DNA from: Corylus avellana
Taxonomy: Eukaryota > Streptophyta > Magnoliopsida > Fagales > Betulaceae
NCBI RefSeq assembly: GCF_901000735.1
Contig: NC_081547.1
Coordinates: 28,507,382-28,571,381, forward strand
Length of the DNA: 64,000 nucleotides
Direction: 5' to 3'
Shown here: positions 22,644 to 33,488 of the stretch, piece after piece
Layout of the letters: the number at the start of each line of letters is the position of its first letter
Position numbering within the stretch: the first letter of the stretch is position 1
The notes under the pieces: generated by a model
The model's database searches: none
What the model was told of the DNA's origin: nothing
What the model saw: the letters and a program-made list of their open reading frames with translations, nothing else
Translations under genes and position numbers: made by a program

Positions 22644-23181
22644 CTCTGGGTTGAGGTGTTTGTTTTGCTTCCCGAGTCCCAAATAGTGAAACTGAAGGAT
22701 TTAGGTCGTTATTATAGTTTGCGATTTCCACATACACGTTTCTCGGTTGGTAAATTAGGGGCGGAGATTTTTCCTAGTGATTTGTGTAGTGTTTAAATCT
22801 TTGGTGGGATGATGGTTCAGGTCCAAGTCCAATCAATACCCAAACACCTCCCTAATCCAGATTGAGGGAGTGAACACAAAGGAGGAGGTTGCGTGGTACG
22901 CTGGCAAGCGCATGGCTTATATCTACAAGGCCAAGGTGAAGAATAATGGTACTCACTATCGCTGCATTTGGGGAAAGGTGATTAGGCCCCATGGTAACAG
23001 TGGTATTGTTCGTGCTAAGTTCAAGTCGAATCTTCCACCAAAATCCATGGTATGCAAAGAAGCTATTGCTTTGATATTTATCAAATGGGTCTTAATAAAG
23101 AGTTTTCTGAGTTAATCGTGCCTTTGTTTTTTTTTGCAGGGAGCTAGAGTTAGGGTTTTCATGTACCCCAGCAACATCTGA
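22144..23181 (+). CDS. RPL35A: Large-subunit ribosomal protein eL33 (L35a)
   Basis: Four exons close in phase: 22144-22175, 22307-22342, 22821-23049 and 23140-23181, giving 112 residues, the plant family length. The protein reads [20 protein letters not shown], then [57 protein letters not shown] and [13 protein letters not shown]. It is a structural component of the 60S ribosomal subunit. The short first exon after a telo-box/site II promoter is typical of plant ribosomal-protein genes. Intron 2 carries a T run of about 30 bases (22614-22642). A possible 3' UTR intron may start just after the TGA (TGAG|GTGC) and end at the CTGCAG at 24143-24148; that part is inference. Confidence 0.96.
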
Positions 23182-25699
23182 GGTGCTTATGGCTCCCTTT
23201 TTTACCTCTTGTCATTTGTCCTTTAAATTTTAATTTTTATTACGACTTTGCTTGAGATTGTGGCTGAATATATCACTTAGCAATGTTTTGATATTGAATG
23301 GTAACTATTTCGTTTTCTTGTGTTTATTTTTCAAATCTGTGTTCAAAATTAGCATTAGGAGCAGCTACGCCATGAGCTCCATGGGCACACAAATGTAGAT
23401 TTATATTGATGTAAACATTTCACTGATTTTAGTACCTTATCAGCTGTTCAATGGATTCTAACCTTTTCGACTTTTCTGTCTTTAGATGATGTGTTTATTT
23501 TCTTTGTGGTTTCTTAGGATCTTTTAGAATTTTACCGGTGATCGTACTTTTTTTGTTTCTCTGGAGTTTGTTGTTGTACTCCATATCCTTTTATTTTGTT
23601 TGCATTTACTTATCTGTTGGAGTGAAGAATAACCATATGTATAAATCTATTGTCTCTCTTGAATTTTAACTGTTTGGTAACAATTGTTTTGGGAGAATCA
23701 GAGATCTTGGTATTATTTGCTGATCTGTTTGACTTAAGAATAAACTTATGTGAACTAAACTGAAGAATAACCATATGTATACACACTTTTTCTCTATCTA
23801 CCCAGTGATTCACTACTGTTTGAAGCCACATTTGGACTAATTTGGGATGTTCGTGTGATAATCTGTTTTAACTGTTTGGTAACAATTGTTTTGAGAGAAT
23901 CAGAGATCTTGGTATTATTTGCTGATCTGTTTGACTTAAGAATAAACTTACGTGAAATAAACTGAATAATAACCATATGTATACACTCTTTTTCTCTATC
24001 TACCCAGTGATTCACTACTGTTTGAAGCCACATTTGGACTAATTCGAGATGTTTGTGTGATAATCTGTTTTAATTACTGAATGCTGGTTTGTTTTATAGT
24101 TTTGAATCGTTTTTCTGGTCCTTAATTGCACCTCTTTTTTCCCTGCAGCTCTCAGGTTGTGTAGATGCTGGATTGAGTTGGGGAACATGTGATAGTACTT
24201 TTTATGCCAAATTGAGTTACGAAGTTACTTATTTTTATGAGTTATCATGTGTTTTCTCTATTTAGGTTGTTGGATGGAACATTGTTTGACTCTTTACTAA
24301 TTTCATTTAGAAGTTTCCACCTGTTTGTTTCTTGATTTGAGTTTTGGATTATCATCATTTATATAAATGGATGTTGAGCAATAGTTGTAGGTATTTATGA
24401 TAATGCTAGATTTTATTTTTGGCAAAATCTTCCCCCCATCATGATGTGATAGTTTGTTTCATATTATGATACTTCATAAGAATATGGTTAGGGAGAAATT
24501 ATGATGAACGGCTTTTTCTGTTTAATATACGTAATTATAGTCTCCATTCAAGCTGTTGTGTTATTTTGGGGGGAGGGTTGGGGCTGATTTTCAGTTGCTA
24601 GTCTCAAATTTCTTGCAGCAGTTAACGAAGGCTCCCCAAGTGATGTTTTTTGACATGGCAAATGCCACTTTTAGTGAAGTTGAGGGATTTCCGGTTTGAT
24701 GGGTCATTGTAATTGATGAATGAAACTGTTTGTGGAGGATTTAAGATAGAGAAGTGACTTAATAACAAATCGCATATTTCATATTTTAAGACTAGGTTTA
24801 TATCCCTGGAGGTAAACGTAACACTGAGTCTTCCTGGTTCCATGGCTTCCTGCTTAAAAAGGCATCGTCCTCAGATCCGAGAACTATGTGAATATACTCT
24901 TCTTGAAGATTTTAAAAAATAAGCTTAAAAGGCTGAAGAAGTTATGTACGGGGCAGGGCGAAGACTAAGAAAAGTGACGTGAGTGCCTTACCCTTGAGTG
25001 TCGACCCTCGTGACTCGCTCTAGTGCCATTCGCGTGCATACAATCTATGTGCGTTTTTTAACTTGTTTATCATTCGTTTGAGTTTGAACTCCTTGGACTC
25101 GTTAGATTTAGGATGAATCTGTGGATGTAAAAGAAGCTACTTTTAAGGTTACTTTAAGATGAAAGTGTAATGTGGAACAGTGGAAGTTGAATCCGTGGGT
25201 CTTGTAAAAAGTCAACAAAACTCTAGTTCATAGTTCATATGTGGATTTCAAAATCATATCACCATATAACATTTCATAAGAAACACGAGTTCAGCTACAG
25301 TTTCTTATGTGGTGCATAAAATTTCAAAAGAAACCTCTTTTGTTGAACTACGCAATGATGTCTATATTGGGTATCAAATTGGGCCTTTTTTTTTTAATGT
25401 ATACAATAGACAGTAGCAAACTGGGGTGGGGCCTTCTTCCACTGGACGGAATAATAACAATCCAATTCTCTCCGAAAAGCATATGCCCGTGGGGGAGCTA
25501 ACAAATGGGAACCATCAGCGGTGCCACGTAGGCACTAGACTGCCAAAAAAACACTCGATTCTAAGTTCCTTCACGCAGACGAACTCTTGCACTCGCCGGA
25601 CCCACGCTGAACCTGAACAAGTTTCTTGGCCTGGTTCACTCCGACTTTCCCTCCTCTCTCGCGCCCCCGCACAGACTCCAGGGTTTCCCCCCATCTCCA
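23182..25699. other. 3' region of eL33 and intergenic DNA
   Basis: It contains the probable eL33 3' UTR (possibly with an intron up to 24148), the tandem repeats at 23623-24078 and otherwise AT-rich sequence. No gene is supported. The last 150 bases (25550-25699) are pyrimidine-rich and look like the 5' leader of the NDC1-like fragment. Confidence 0.5.
23623..24078. repeat. Three-copy tandem repeat downstream of eL33
   Basis: The marker AACCATATGT recurs at 23631, 23769 and 23971. Copies share GGTAACAATTGTTTTG, GAGAATCAGAGATCTTGGTA and GCTGATCTGTTTGACTTAAG. The full period is about 202 bp. The first copy lacks about 64 bp covering CTACCCAGTGATTCACTACT and following, and the third is cut short after GTGATAATCTGTTTTAA. 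Confidence 0.85.
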
Positions 25700-26029
25700 A
25701 TGGCACAGATCGCACTGACCGCCTCGGCAACACTCGTATCCTTCAAAGGTACGCTCGCTTTCTGTCTTAGAATAACCTACCCAACACTTGAGAAGTGGGA
25801 AAGATTTATCGATACCTTTGATCGGAGAATTTCAGGCGGATCAAAACAGGGGGCGACGCTATTCTCCGATTCTCTGAGAGTATCGGGTGCGGCTGCCAAT
25901 TTATCGTTATCTCCGAGTAGAGGGTTTGGATTTGTTTCTTCGGACCGAATAAGAAGGGGAATCAAAGGTGTTGCCAAGGTATCAGACGGTCAAACTGATC
26001 CCTTATATTACACCTGGCCGGATAATAAG
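25700..26029 (+). pseudogene. Truncated 5' fragment of an NDC1-like plastid NAD(P)H dehydrogenase
   Basis: Exon 1 (25700 to 25748) and exon 2 (from the TTTCAG acceptor near 25836 to AATAAG at 26029) encode a plastid transit-peptide-like N-terminus ending SDGQTDPLYYTWPDNK. In plant NDC1 (type II NAD(P)H dehydrogenase, plastid) the motif YTWPDNK is followed directly by the first FAD/NAD Rossmann motif (PRVCILGGGFGG). After the donor at 26030 no such exon, nor any later NDC1 exon, is visible before the next gene at 29045; a foldback repeat begins about 25 bases away. I infer a partial duplicate or a gene broken after exon 2. Assignment rests on the short YTWPDNK match and the transit-peptide context, so it is moderate. 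If transcribed it would yield only a targeting region. Confidence 0.55.
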
Positions 26030-26054
26030 GTTCGACTTTAATTCCAATTTCTTT

Positions 26055-26292
26055 ATGGATCCGGCTTGTGACTACAGCACCGTGCTGCTAAAACAACCAA
26101 CGGTGGAGATTTAATCAAAAAAACTTAGAGGAGAAGGAATACGTACTGCTTCTAGTCTGTATTGGGTGCTTTTAGCAGAGACTTGCAGGGCTTTTGAAAA
26201 AAAAAATTGTTAAATTTCAACAGTTGGATTTTTTTTTTAAAAAAAATTCTATTTAATCCCAACCGTTGGTTGTTTTAATAAAGCCGGATCCT
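26055..26292. mobile_element. Foldback element next to the NDC1-like truncation
   Basis: Terminal GGATCCGGCT (26058) pairs with AGCCGGATCC (near 26283). AAAACAACCAACGGTGG on the left pairs with CAACCGTTGGTTGTTTT on the right. The middle is AT-rich. Confidence 0.75.
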
Positions 26293-27879
26293 TTGTTTAT
26301 TATAGCTTTTTTTTTTTCTCTATTTCTCTAGCCAAGAACTTTACTATATTTTTTATTATAATCTTTTATAAATTGTTATATCATAATAAATGTTAGGTAA
26401 ATTGCTAGGTCTTGACATAATAAATTTATAGTACTATATATATATTTTTATTATAATCTTTTATAAATTTATAGAAATACACGTTTTAGTGAATGTAGTG
26501 ACATGTGGTAGTAAATATAACGTACAATTCTCTTCTTAAATCCATCTCTTTGAATTTCGATATAGCGGGTCTTTTAAGGTAGTCTTGTCATCAAAGGAAA
26601 GGAGCTAGCGATACACGTGAATATTAAAATCTTAAATTCTTTGATAAAACGAGGGAGGCATGGGTTCTTCGGCTTTTGGGCCCAAGCCCAGAGCGTCTGT
26701 TCCACAAAATGTGGACCTTTTATTGTGAAAGCAAACTATACTATTCCAGCACAATGCCGCGTTAACGAAGCATGAGTTTTGCCTAACATGCTAGCAGAAT
26801 ATGCTGCTGTTTGACAAAACGACGGAGTCTAACGCCGTCTTATCTTGACTTGACGTCCCCTGGCCGTTAATTCAATAATTCAGACCCGTCATAAATCAAA
26901 ATAATCCGATTGACACTAAATTACGTTAATAATAATATAAAGAAAAAATTAATGGTTAGCCGACAACCCTTTGACCTTGAGCGAGTGATCCTACATTCCT
27001 GCCATTCATTCATAAAGTGGCTGCCCACCACCTTAAGGAATGGCTCCGCCATGCATTAACCTTTTTTTAAAAATAAAATTTTTTTAAAAAAAATTGTTTT
27101 TGTTTAAATTTTCATTTTGAATGATATGTCTGAATCATTAGAATTACAGGCTCACCCTCTTCTCTTTCCGCTAATAAAAATAAGGAAATTCATTACTTGT
27201 ACAAGCAATTCGGACAATAAATACTAACAATTCGGCAACTCCCTCCTCTCTTCGGGTTCGTGAACTCCATCTACAATTCATACACCAAATTGTTAAAGAT
27301 TTGAGTCGGGTTCATGCAGCTTATAGAGTACCGTTCCAAATCCGAAACAAGTAGTCATTTATGATTGTAGGAAGTGTAGCAGTTAAAGCACAGCTTTGTA
27401 ATTAAAGCTGCAAATACTTTGGCTTACAATCTTGACCATTCATTTTCTAATACGAGATCTTATTTGAAAAAATTATAGACTGTAAGCCAAAAATCCAGGA
27501 AGGAATGGGAGTTGATCCGGCCTAGGGCTGCTTGTTTAATTAGTTTGAATAATATAAATAATTAAATATCACATTGACCAGATCCACACAATCCCATTGA
27601 AAAATTAGGCGGCATTTGGACCGGCCTCTGCCTATTACCTCTTCCAAGTTGTAAGTTTCTTAGCACTTTTGACCATTCTCCGTCCATTACGGTGCAAGTC
27701 ACAGAATACGTCTTTGCTTCTTTTTTTCTTCTTCTTTCAATTCATAAAGTCAACGAGAACGTGCCGCGTATTGGGTTTTTACCTAAGGGTACATTTTCAC
27801 AATTTATTATAATTCTATTTATTAAATTGACACTAATTAATTATTTTGATGTTTAGGAAAGGTAATCTCCTTAATTGAA

Positions 27880-28112
27880 TTTTCATAAGGACAAAAATTT
27901 CTTCTAAACCGGTATAGAGGAAATATCCTTAAACCCATGTAAAATAGTGTCAGGTATTTATAAATATTTAAAAGACACATTAAATTCTTAACCTCATTAA
28001 TAGCAGTTTACTAATTTAGACTGAATTTAATGTGTCTTTTAAATGTTTATTTTGCATAAGTTGGAGGATATTTTTTTCATACCAGTTTGAAAGAAATTTC
28101 TGTCCTTTTCAA
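27880..28112. mobile_element. Foldback MITE-like element, same family as 17190-17392
   Basis: GGACAAAAATTTCTTCTAAA opens the left arm and TTTGAAAGAAATTTCTGTCC closes the right arm. Internal TTTAAAAGACACATTAAATT pairs with AATTTAATGTGTCTTTTAAA. It shares its left-arm order with the minus strand of the element in O-fucosyltransferase intron 8. Confidence 0.8.
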
Positions 28113-28665
28113 AGGGAGAAAAAAAATAAAAAATAAAAATCCTCATGTGGAAATGGGACAAGAAATAGAATAGAAATTTGAGAGTGACTTGCTGATGTTT
28201 CAATTTCCAATTGATCACGCTCTTTATAATATGTCTTTTATAATCGTATTTGTGAATGGAAAGTATCCTCTTTTCGTAGAAGTTTTTGGTGCAGTCAATA
28301 TATTGTAAGATTATTCATCAAATCGAGTCAATTTTGGGTCTCTCTCCATGGTAAGTCTTATTAATTCATTCCAACCCACTTTTGTTATTATTTAAATCTC
28401 ATACTATTTATTAACCCGATACCCTTAAAATATTTTCCTTGATTAAATTAAAAATCTTTTTTTCAGGGAAGATGACAATTAAAGATGAAGAAAAGAAAAG
28501 AAAAAAAAATACAAAAGGAAAAAAGAAAGACTAGTAGCACCATAAAATAAATAGTCGGAGAAGAAGGTAGTAGCAATAAGTACAATAAACAAAGAGAGAA
28601 AGAGAAAAGGAAAGGAAAGGAAACGAAACAAACCCCCCTGTACGCGTTTACCTTCTCTGCTTTAC

Positions 28666-28701
<36 letters not shown>

Positions 28702-29044
28702 GTATTCTCTATTTGCAGATGCACATTCGTCGTCGGTGGTCCTCAAAACTCGACCCCAAATCCTTAAATTTAAGACAGACAGACATTTCTCTCTGTTTAC
28801 CTTGCTCTCTCTCTCTCTCTCTCTCTCTCTGCGAGAAAGAAATGAAATGAAATGAAACTCAAGTTTTCGTCAGATCCATGGGAGCGTTGTGTATTAATCT
28901 GTCTCTGCATCTGAATTCACCAATGCCCAGATCTCTGTAACGCGCCTGAATATTTTGTGATTTATCGATTTGGGTCTTTGTTTGGTTGTTGAGAAAAATC
29001 TAATCTCCGAATCTCAGCCGTCGGATCGAGACCCACCTCCCGGA

Positions 29045-32000
29045 ATGAAGGGCTCAAGCCGGTTTTTCACGATCGGCCTCGTCGCCTCCTGGTACTCCTC
29101 CAACATTGGGGTGCTCTTGCTCAACAAGTACCTGCTCAGCAACTACGGGTTCAAGTACCCGATCTTCCTCACCATGTGCCACATGACCGCTTGCTCGTTG
29201 CTCAGCTACGTGGCCATCGCGTGGATGAAGGTGGTTCCCATGCAGACCATTCGGTCTCGAGTCCAATTCTTCAAGATCTCGGCACTCAGTCTCGTTTTCT
29301 GTGTGTCGGTCGTGTTCGGCAACGTCTCGCTCCGCTTTTTGCCCGTCTCGTTCAACCAGGCTATTGGGGCTACGACGCCGTTTTTCACTGCTGTCTTTGC
29401 GTACCTTATGACCTTGAAGAGGGAGGCTTGGCTTACCTATGTGACGCTCATTCCTGTTGTCACGGGGGTCATCATCGCAAGCGGGGTAAGAGATTTTTTT
29501 TTTCTTTCTGTTTTGTGCCAATTGATTGATTTTATTTGGAATTGCTTTGAATTGTGGGTATGAGTTTTGGTTTTTCAATCGAATGTGAGCTGGTTTTATG
29601 TGCAATTGGATCAGATTTATTGGGAGTTGCTGCAAATTGTGGAGATGGGTTATGAGCTATTTTTTCTATTTTGTGCCCAAGTGATCGATTTTATCGGGAA
29701 TTCTTTGAATTTTGGATGCGGGTTTTGGTTTTGTAATTGAATGTGAGCTACTTTTCAATTACAATTAGGCACTTTTATTGGTAGTTATTGCAAATTGTGG
29801 AGATAGGCGGGAGGGAAATGGCATAATATGGTTAAGTCCTCTGTGTTTGGCTGGAGGATTTTGGGAAAACTATATTTCAAGTCTTAAATTTTTCGTTCTA
29901 CCCAGCTGATCCTAGTTTAACTATTAGGCTTTATGGTGACAATACGTAAGATTGAAATTTCGTTTGGCTGCATGAAATTGGATAGCTTTCTTTAATTCCA
30001 GCTACGGGTTATCTAGCGTACATGTAGTCTTTAAGATTTGTGCATACTCGTGTGATACTGTCAATTTGATTTAACCAAAAATATATATATACATATTTTT
30101 TTGGTGGATTTATATTAAGTTCTTTGAATCATTATTGGATTTGGGTTAGAGAGAGCCAGAGAGGCTTACTGCTTCTACTGTAAATTTAGTCTTTGATTTT
30201 CTGATTTGTTGACCCTTTTAACTGTTTGATTTATTCAAGTGATACCATTGGAATGAAATATATGTCCTCATTTTTGTTGTATTTCTTTTCATGTGGCCTT
30301 AGGGTGAACCAAGTTTCCATCTGTTTGGGTTCATAATGTGCATTGCAGCTACAGCTGCAAGGGCGCTCAAATCAGTTCTACAAGGGATTTTGCTCTCCTC
30401 TGAAGGGTAAGGAACTCTTATTTATTCATCTTATTGAAACTGAAGTTGATTTGCATAAGTTCTTTGTTCTGTATTTTTTACAACTAGAAATGGGTACTGA
30501 GAGGCTTGTGATATTATTCAAGGGAGAAGCTGAATTCTATGAACCTCCTTCTATACATGGCTCCAATAGCTGTGGTCTTTCTGCTACCTGCAACGCTTAT
30601 AATGGAGGAAAATGTGGTTGGCATTACCCTGGCTCTTGCTAGAGATGATGTCAAGATCATCTGGTATTTACTATTCAATTCGTCGCTGGCATACTTTGTA
30701 AATCTGACCAATTTTTTGGTCACAAAACACACCAGTGCTCTCACTCTCCAGGTATGGCTCCTTGATCTAGACTAAGTTCCATCGCATGTTTAATGGTTGC
30801 TATTAATTATGAGTGTGTGCTTGTCTTTGAGCTCTAAGATATCAGTATTTTAATAAGCAGGACAGTTCAGGAGGAATGATCTTGGTAATAAATGAAGTGT
30901 GGAATTATAGAATTCTAAATATTAATTAGAAAGGGAGCAAAAGGTTAACATTTTTTTTAAAAAAAAAAAAAAATTGATTGTGACTGCACTATTTTATTGG
31001 TACATATAAACAGATAATCTGGTTTTTGTCAGTCGAAAATTGCAATAATTTCTCTCTAACAATTATTGGGCTCGGTCATGTTTCTCCGATTATGCCATAG
31101 ATGGAGCTTTAGTAGTTCTTACCTAGATTTCTGTAAATGAAACAATAAAAGGAAGTTGATTGACTGCCTTGCTTGCATATGTTTGCATGTTATTCCGGAT
31201 GGGCTATACCTTTAATTTCACTTCTTCTCCCAACAGGACATGTAGAGGGTGAGCATGTGGGTTCAAGACCCATTGAGCGCACACCTGACTTGCCAACGTA
31301 AAATTTATTTTGCATGTTATCTGCAGAAAAATAATTTTTTAGTGATACTTGGAGAGAGGAAGAATTAGGACTCTAAGATGTAAATGTAAACAGCCTAGAA
31401 ATCTAGAATTGAGAATCCTGTTGCAGCCATAGAAAAGAGTATTTGGCGGAGCTCCTTAATCATAGATTCGTCTAGAGGTTATTGGTGGGAGAAGTATCAT
31501 TAGGTTCTGGTGGATTTTATCCGTAGGACTCAAAAAAAAATGCCAAAAGTTGTTAGTGGTAGGTTATAAAGCTAGTCTGATTATTATGAGGGTTTATTCT
31601 ATTTAATTTGGTCATTTCTATAGGTCTCAAGAAATGGCTTGGGGCTTGTTATGTATATGTATGCTGTATATATATATATATATATGAAATGCTTGCAAGT
31701 GGTTTGTGAATTTCTTCTGAGAAATAATTATTTTGCCAACGACAAACTTTAGCTGCCCCTTGCATGATATGCATGGAAATTGGGGGAAAATTTTCCAATA
31801 CACGTTGTATTCTCTACTGCTAGACCATCTTCTGTTGCTGCTCTTGGTGGCAATGGAAGAAGTGAACATTAGAAGATAAGCTTTCAATCTTGCCGCCTGT
31901 CTATTTGTGTTTCAAAGGGTGGTCAATGCATGTATATGCAATGTTGCCTTATTTTTCCCTTTTATCTACATAGTTTTGGAAGTTGGAGCTTTGTAAAACA

Positions 32001-32166
32001 GAGTGCTTGGTTCTTTCAGGTACTAGGAAATGCAAAAGGAGCTGTGGCGGTGGTGGTTTCAATTTTAATTTTTAGAAATCCTGTATCGGTTACTGGAATG
32101 CTTGGTTACTCGCTGACAGTCCTTGGAGTTATACTCTACAGTGAAGCCAAGAAACGAAGCAAATGA
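29045..32166 (+). CDS. Nucleotide-sugar/triose-phosphate translocator family protein
   Basis: Four exons close in phase: 29045-29485, 30303-30406, 30523-30751 and 32020-32166, giving 306 residues. About ten membrane helices are visible. Diagnostic stretches are [115 protein letters not shown] and the C-terminal KKRSK, a dilysine-like ER/Golgi signal. It belongs to the plant translocator group that contains Golgi UDP-sugar carriers; the substrate here cannot be set from sequence alone. I chose the ATG at 29045 because it starts the conserved [12 protein letters not shown]; an in-frame ATG at 28970 would add 25 non-conserved residues. The 5' leader has CT microsatellites. Confidence 0.93.
31215..31325 (+). 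repeat. Possible SINE fragment in translocator intron 3
   Basis: The string GTGGGTTCAAGACCC resembles a tRNA-type B box and is embedded in TGAGCATGTGGGTTCAAGAC. No A box or poly-A end was recognised. Confidence 0.25.
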
Positions 32167-33488
32167 GATCATTCTGGGAGAGCATTAAATATTTTGGTTT
32201 TTTCTAAAGGGAGGCAGCTTCAACTCAATGTGGAGGCAAGTTTGGAGCACATGCCAGCAGTTGTGGCGTGGGTTTTGCCCTCTAAATTCTATTTTTTGCC
32301 CGGAAGCCTCACAGATTGGCTTCCACTTGTATCAGCAACAAACCCAGGATTTAGCCAACAAGTAGAAAAGTTCAATAAGTGACCGGATATGCCTCTATTA
32401 TTCCCAGCATGGGGTATTGGAGGAATGTCTTTCTATTTTTATTTTTTATTCTTTCAGGAAAGGATTGTAGAATTGGGTCTGTCTACACAATCAGTCTGTT
32501 ATCAACATTTCTTATATTGATTAAATTAATGAAAAACACTCATTAATCTTACCATTCTGTGCTTATACATCATGGCGTCCAATGAATTAGTTGAGGATTA
32601 TTTCTTCTTTTCTTACCATCATGTTTGACTCAAAAGTTGAATTCCTGATATTATGGGAAAATACTCCTCTTTTTTTCTTTTTCTTTTTTTAATCAAAGCA
32701 GGAGAGGGAGAAAAGGGGAAGGGAAAATACTCCATGTACTCGAGAAAGGAGTATACTCTTTTTCAGTGTTATTAAGCTCTCTAAGATTCAATGTTATTAA
32801 GCTCTCTAAGAGTATACCAAATCATTTGCGATGGCAACTTTTTCATTACATCAACAAACATTTTTCACCTTCTTCTCATCCTAGCCATTAACCTCGAATC
32901 AAATTAAATTCCCTCTAATAACAAAGGAAAATGGCAATGACATGCTGCAGATGCTGTATTATTGCATTACCTGTTGTTATCAAACTCAATGCCATTTTGA
33001 TCCAAAAACAACATTACCTCGTACTTCCGTTCATGATAAACCCCATTTCTATTATAACTTCATATATGCATTACATCCCCAGAAATGCACCACTATGTTT
33101 GAAAACCATATAAAATTTCCACGAATGCATCAATCACTCCATTGCAATATGATAAATCTCGAGCAACTCAACTCACCCACTTGTTGGAGCAAATGGACCC
33201 ATACATGGGAGCAAATGGACCCATATATGCTTTCTCTGGAATCCTGATCCGTCTTCTTTTGAGCTTTTTCAAATTTCAGTATCACCATGAAGTATTGCAG
33301 CAGCCTAAAAACACACAGCAAGTACAAATCCCAATATTTTTGCTTGCACCAATGGAAACCATTGATATCACATATATCAAGCGTCAAGTCAACAATATAA
33401 AGACAAACAATTATGTCAACTAATATTACAAAATTGCAAAGCCTATGACGTGATAAGACCTTATGGCTTGCTCAACTTTGCACGAGTA
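32167..33488. other. 3' flank of the translocator and intergenic DNA
   Basis: The first 400 bases are probably 3' UTR. The rest is AT-rich, with a direct duplication of GTTATTAAGCTCTCTAAGA near 32768-32812 and of GGAGCAAATGGACCCATA near 33185-33223. No gene is seen. Confidence 0.5.

Larger units (their letters stand above)
26030..29044. other. Intergenic region before the translocator gene
   Basis: No gene is seen. It holds two foldback elements (26055-26292 and 27880-28112), a small palindrome near 27364-27431 (GATTGTA...TACAATC) and, close to the translocator, a 5' leader with CT microsatellites (28671-28700, 28807-28830). Confidence 0.5.

Noticed and set aside
27360..27435. Possible tRNA-like fold (GATTGTAGG...GCTTACAATC)
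   Set aside because: It is a simple palindrome; no recognisable B box or anticodon-arm arrangement was seen.
29054..29635. A 193-residue antisense open frame over the first exon of the translocator
   Set aside because: Low-complexity His/Arg/Glu-rich translation; the sense frame is a well-conserved transporter exon with matching splice phases.
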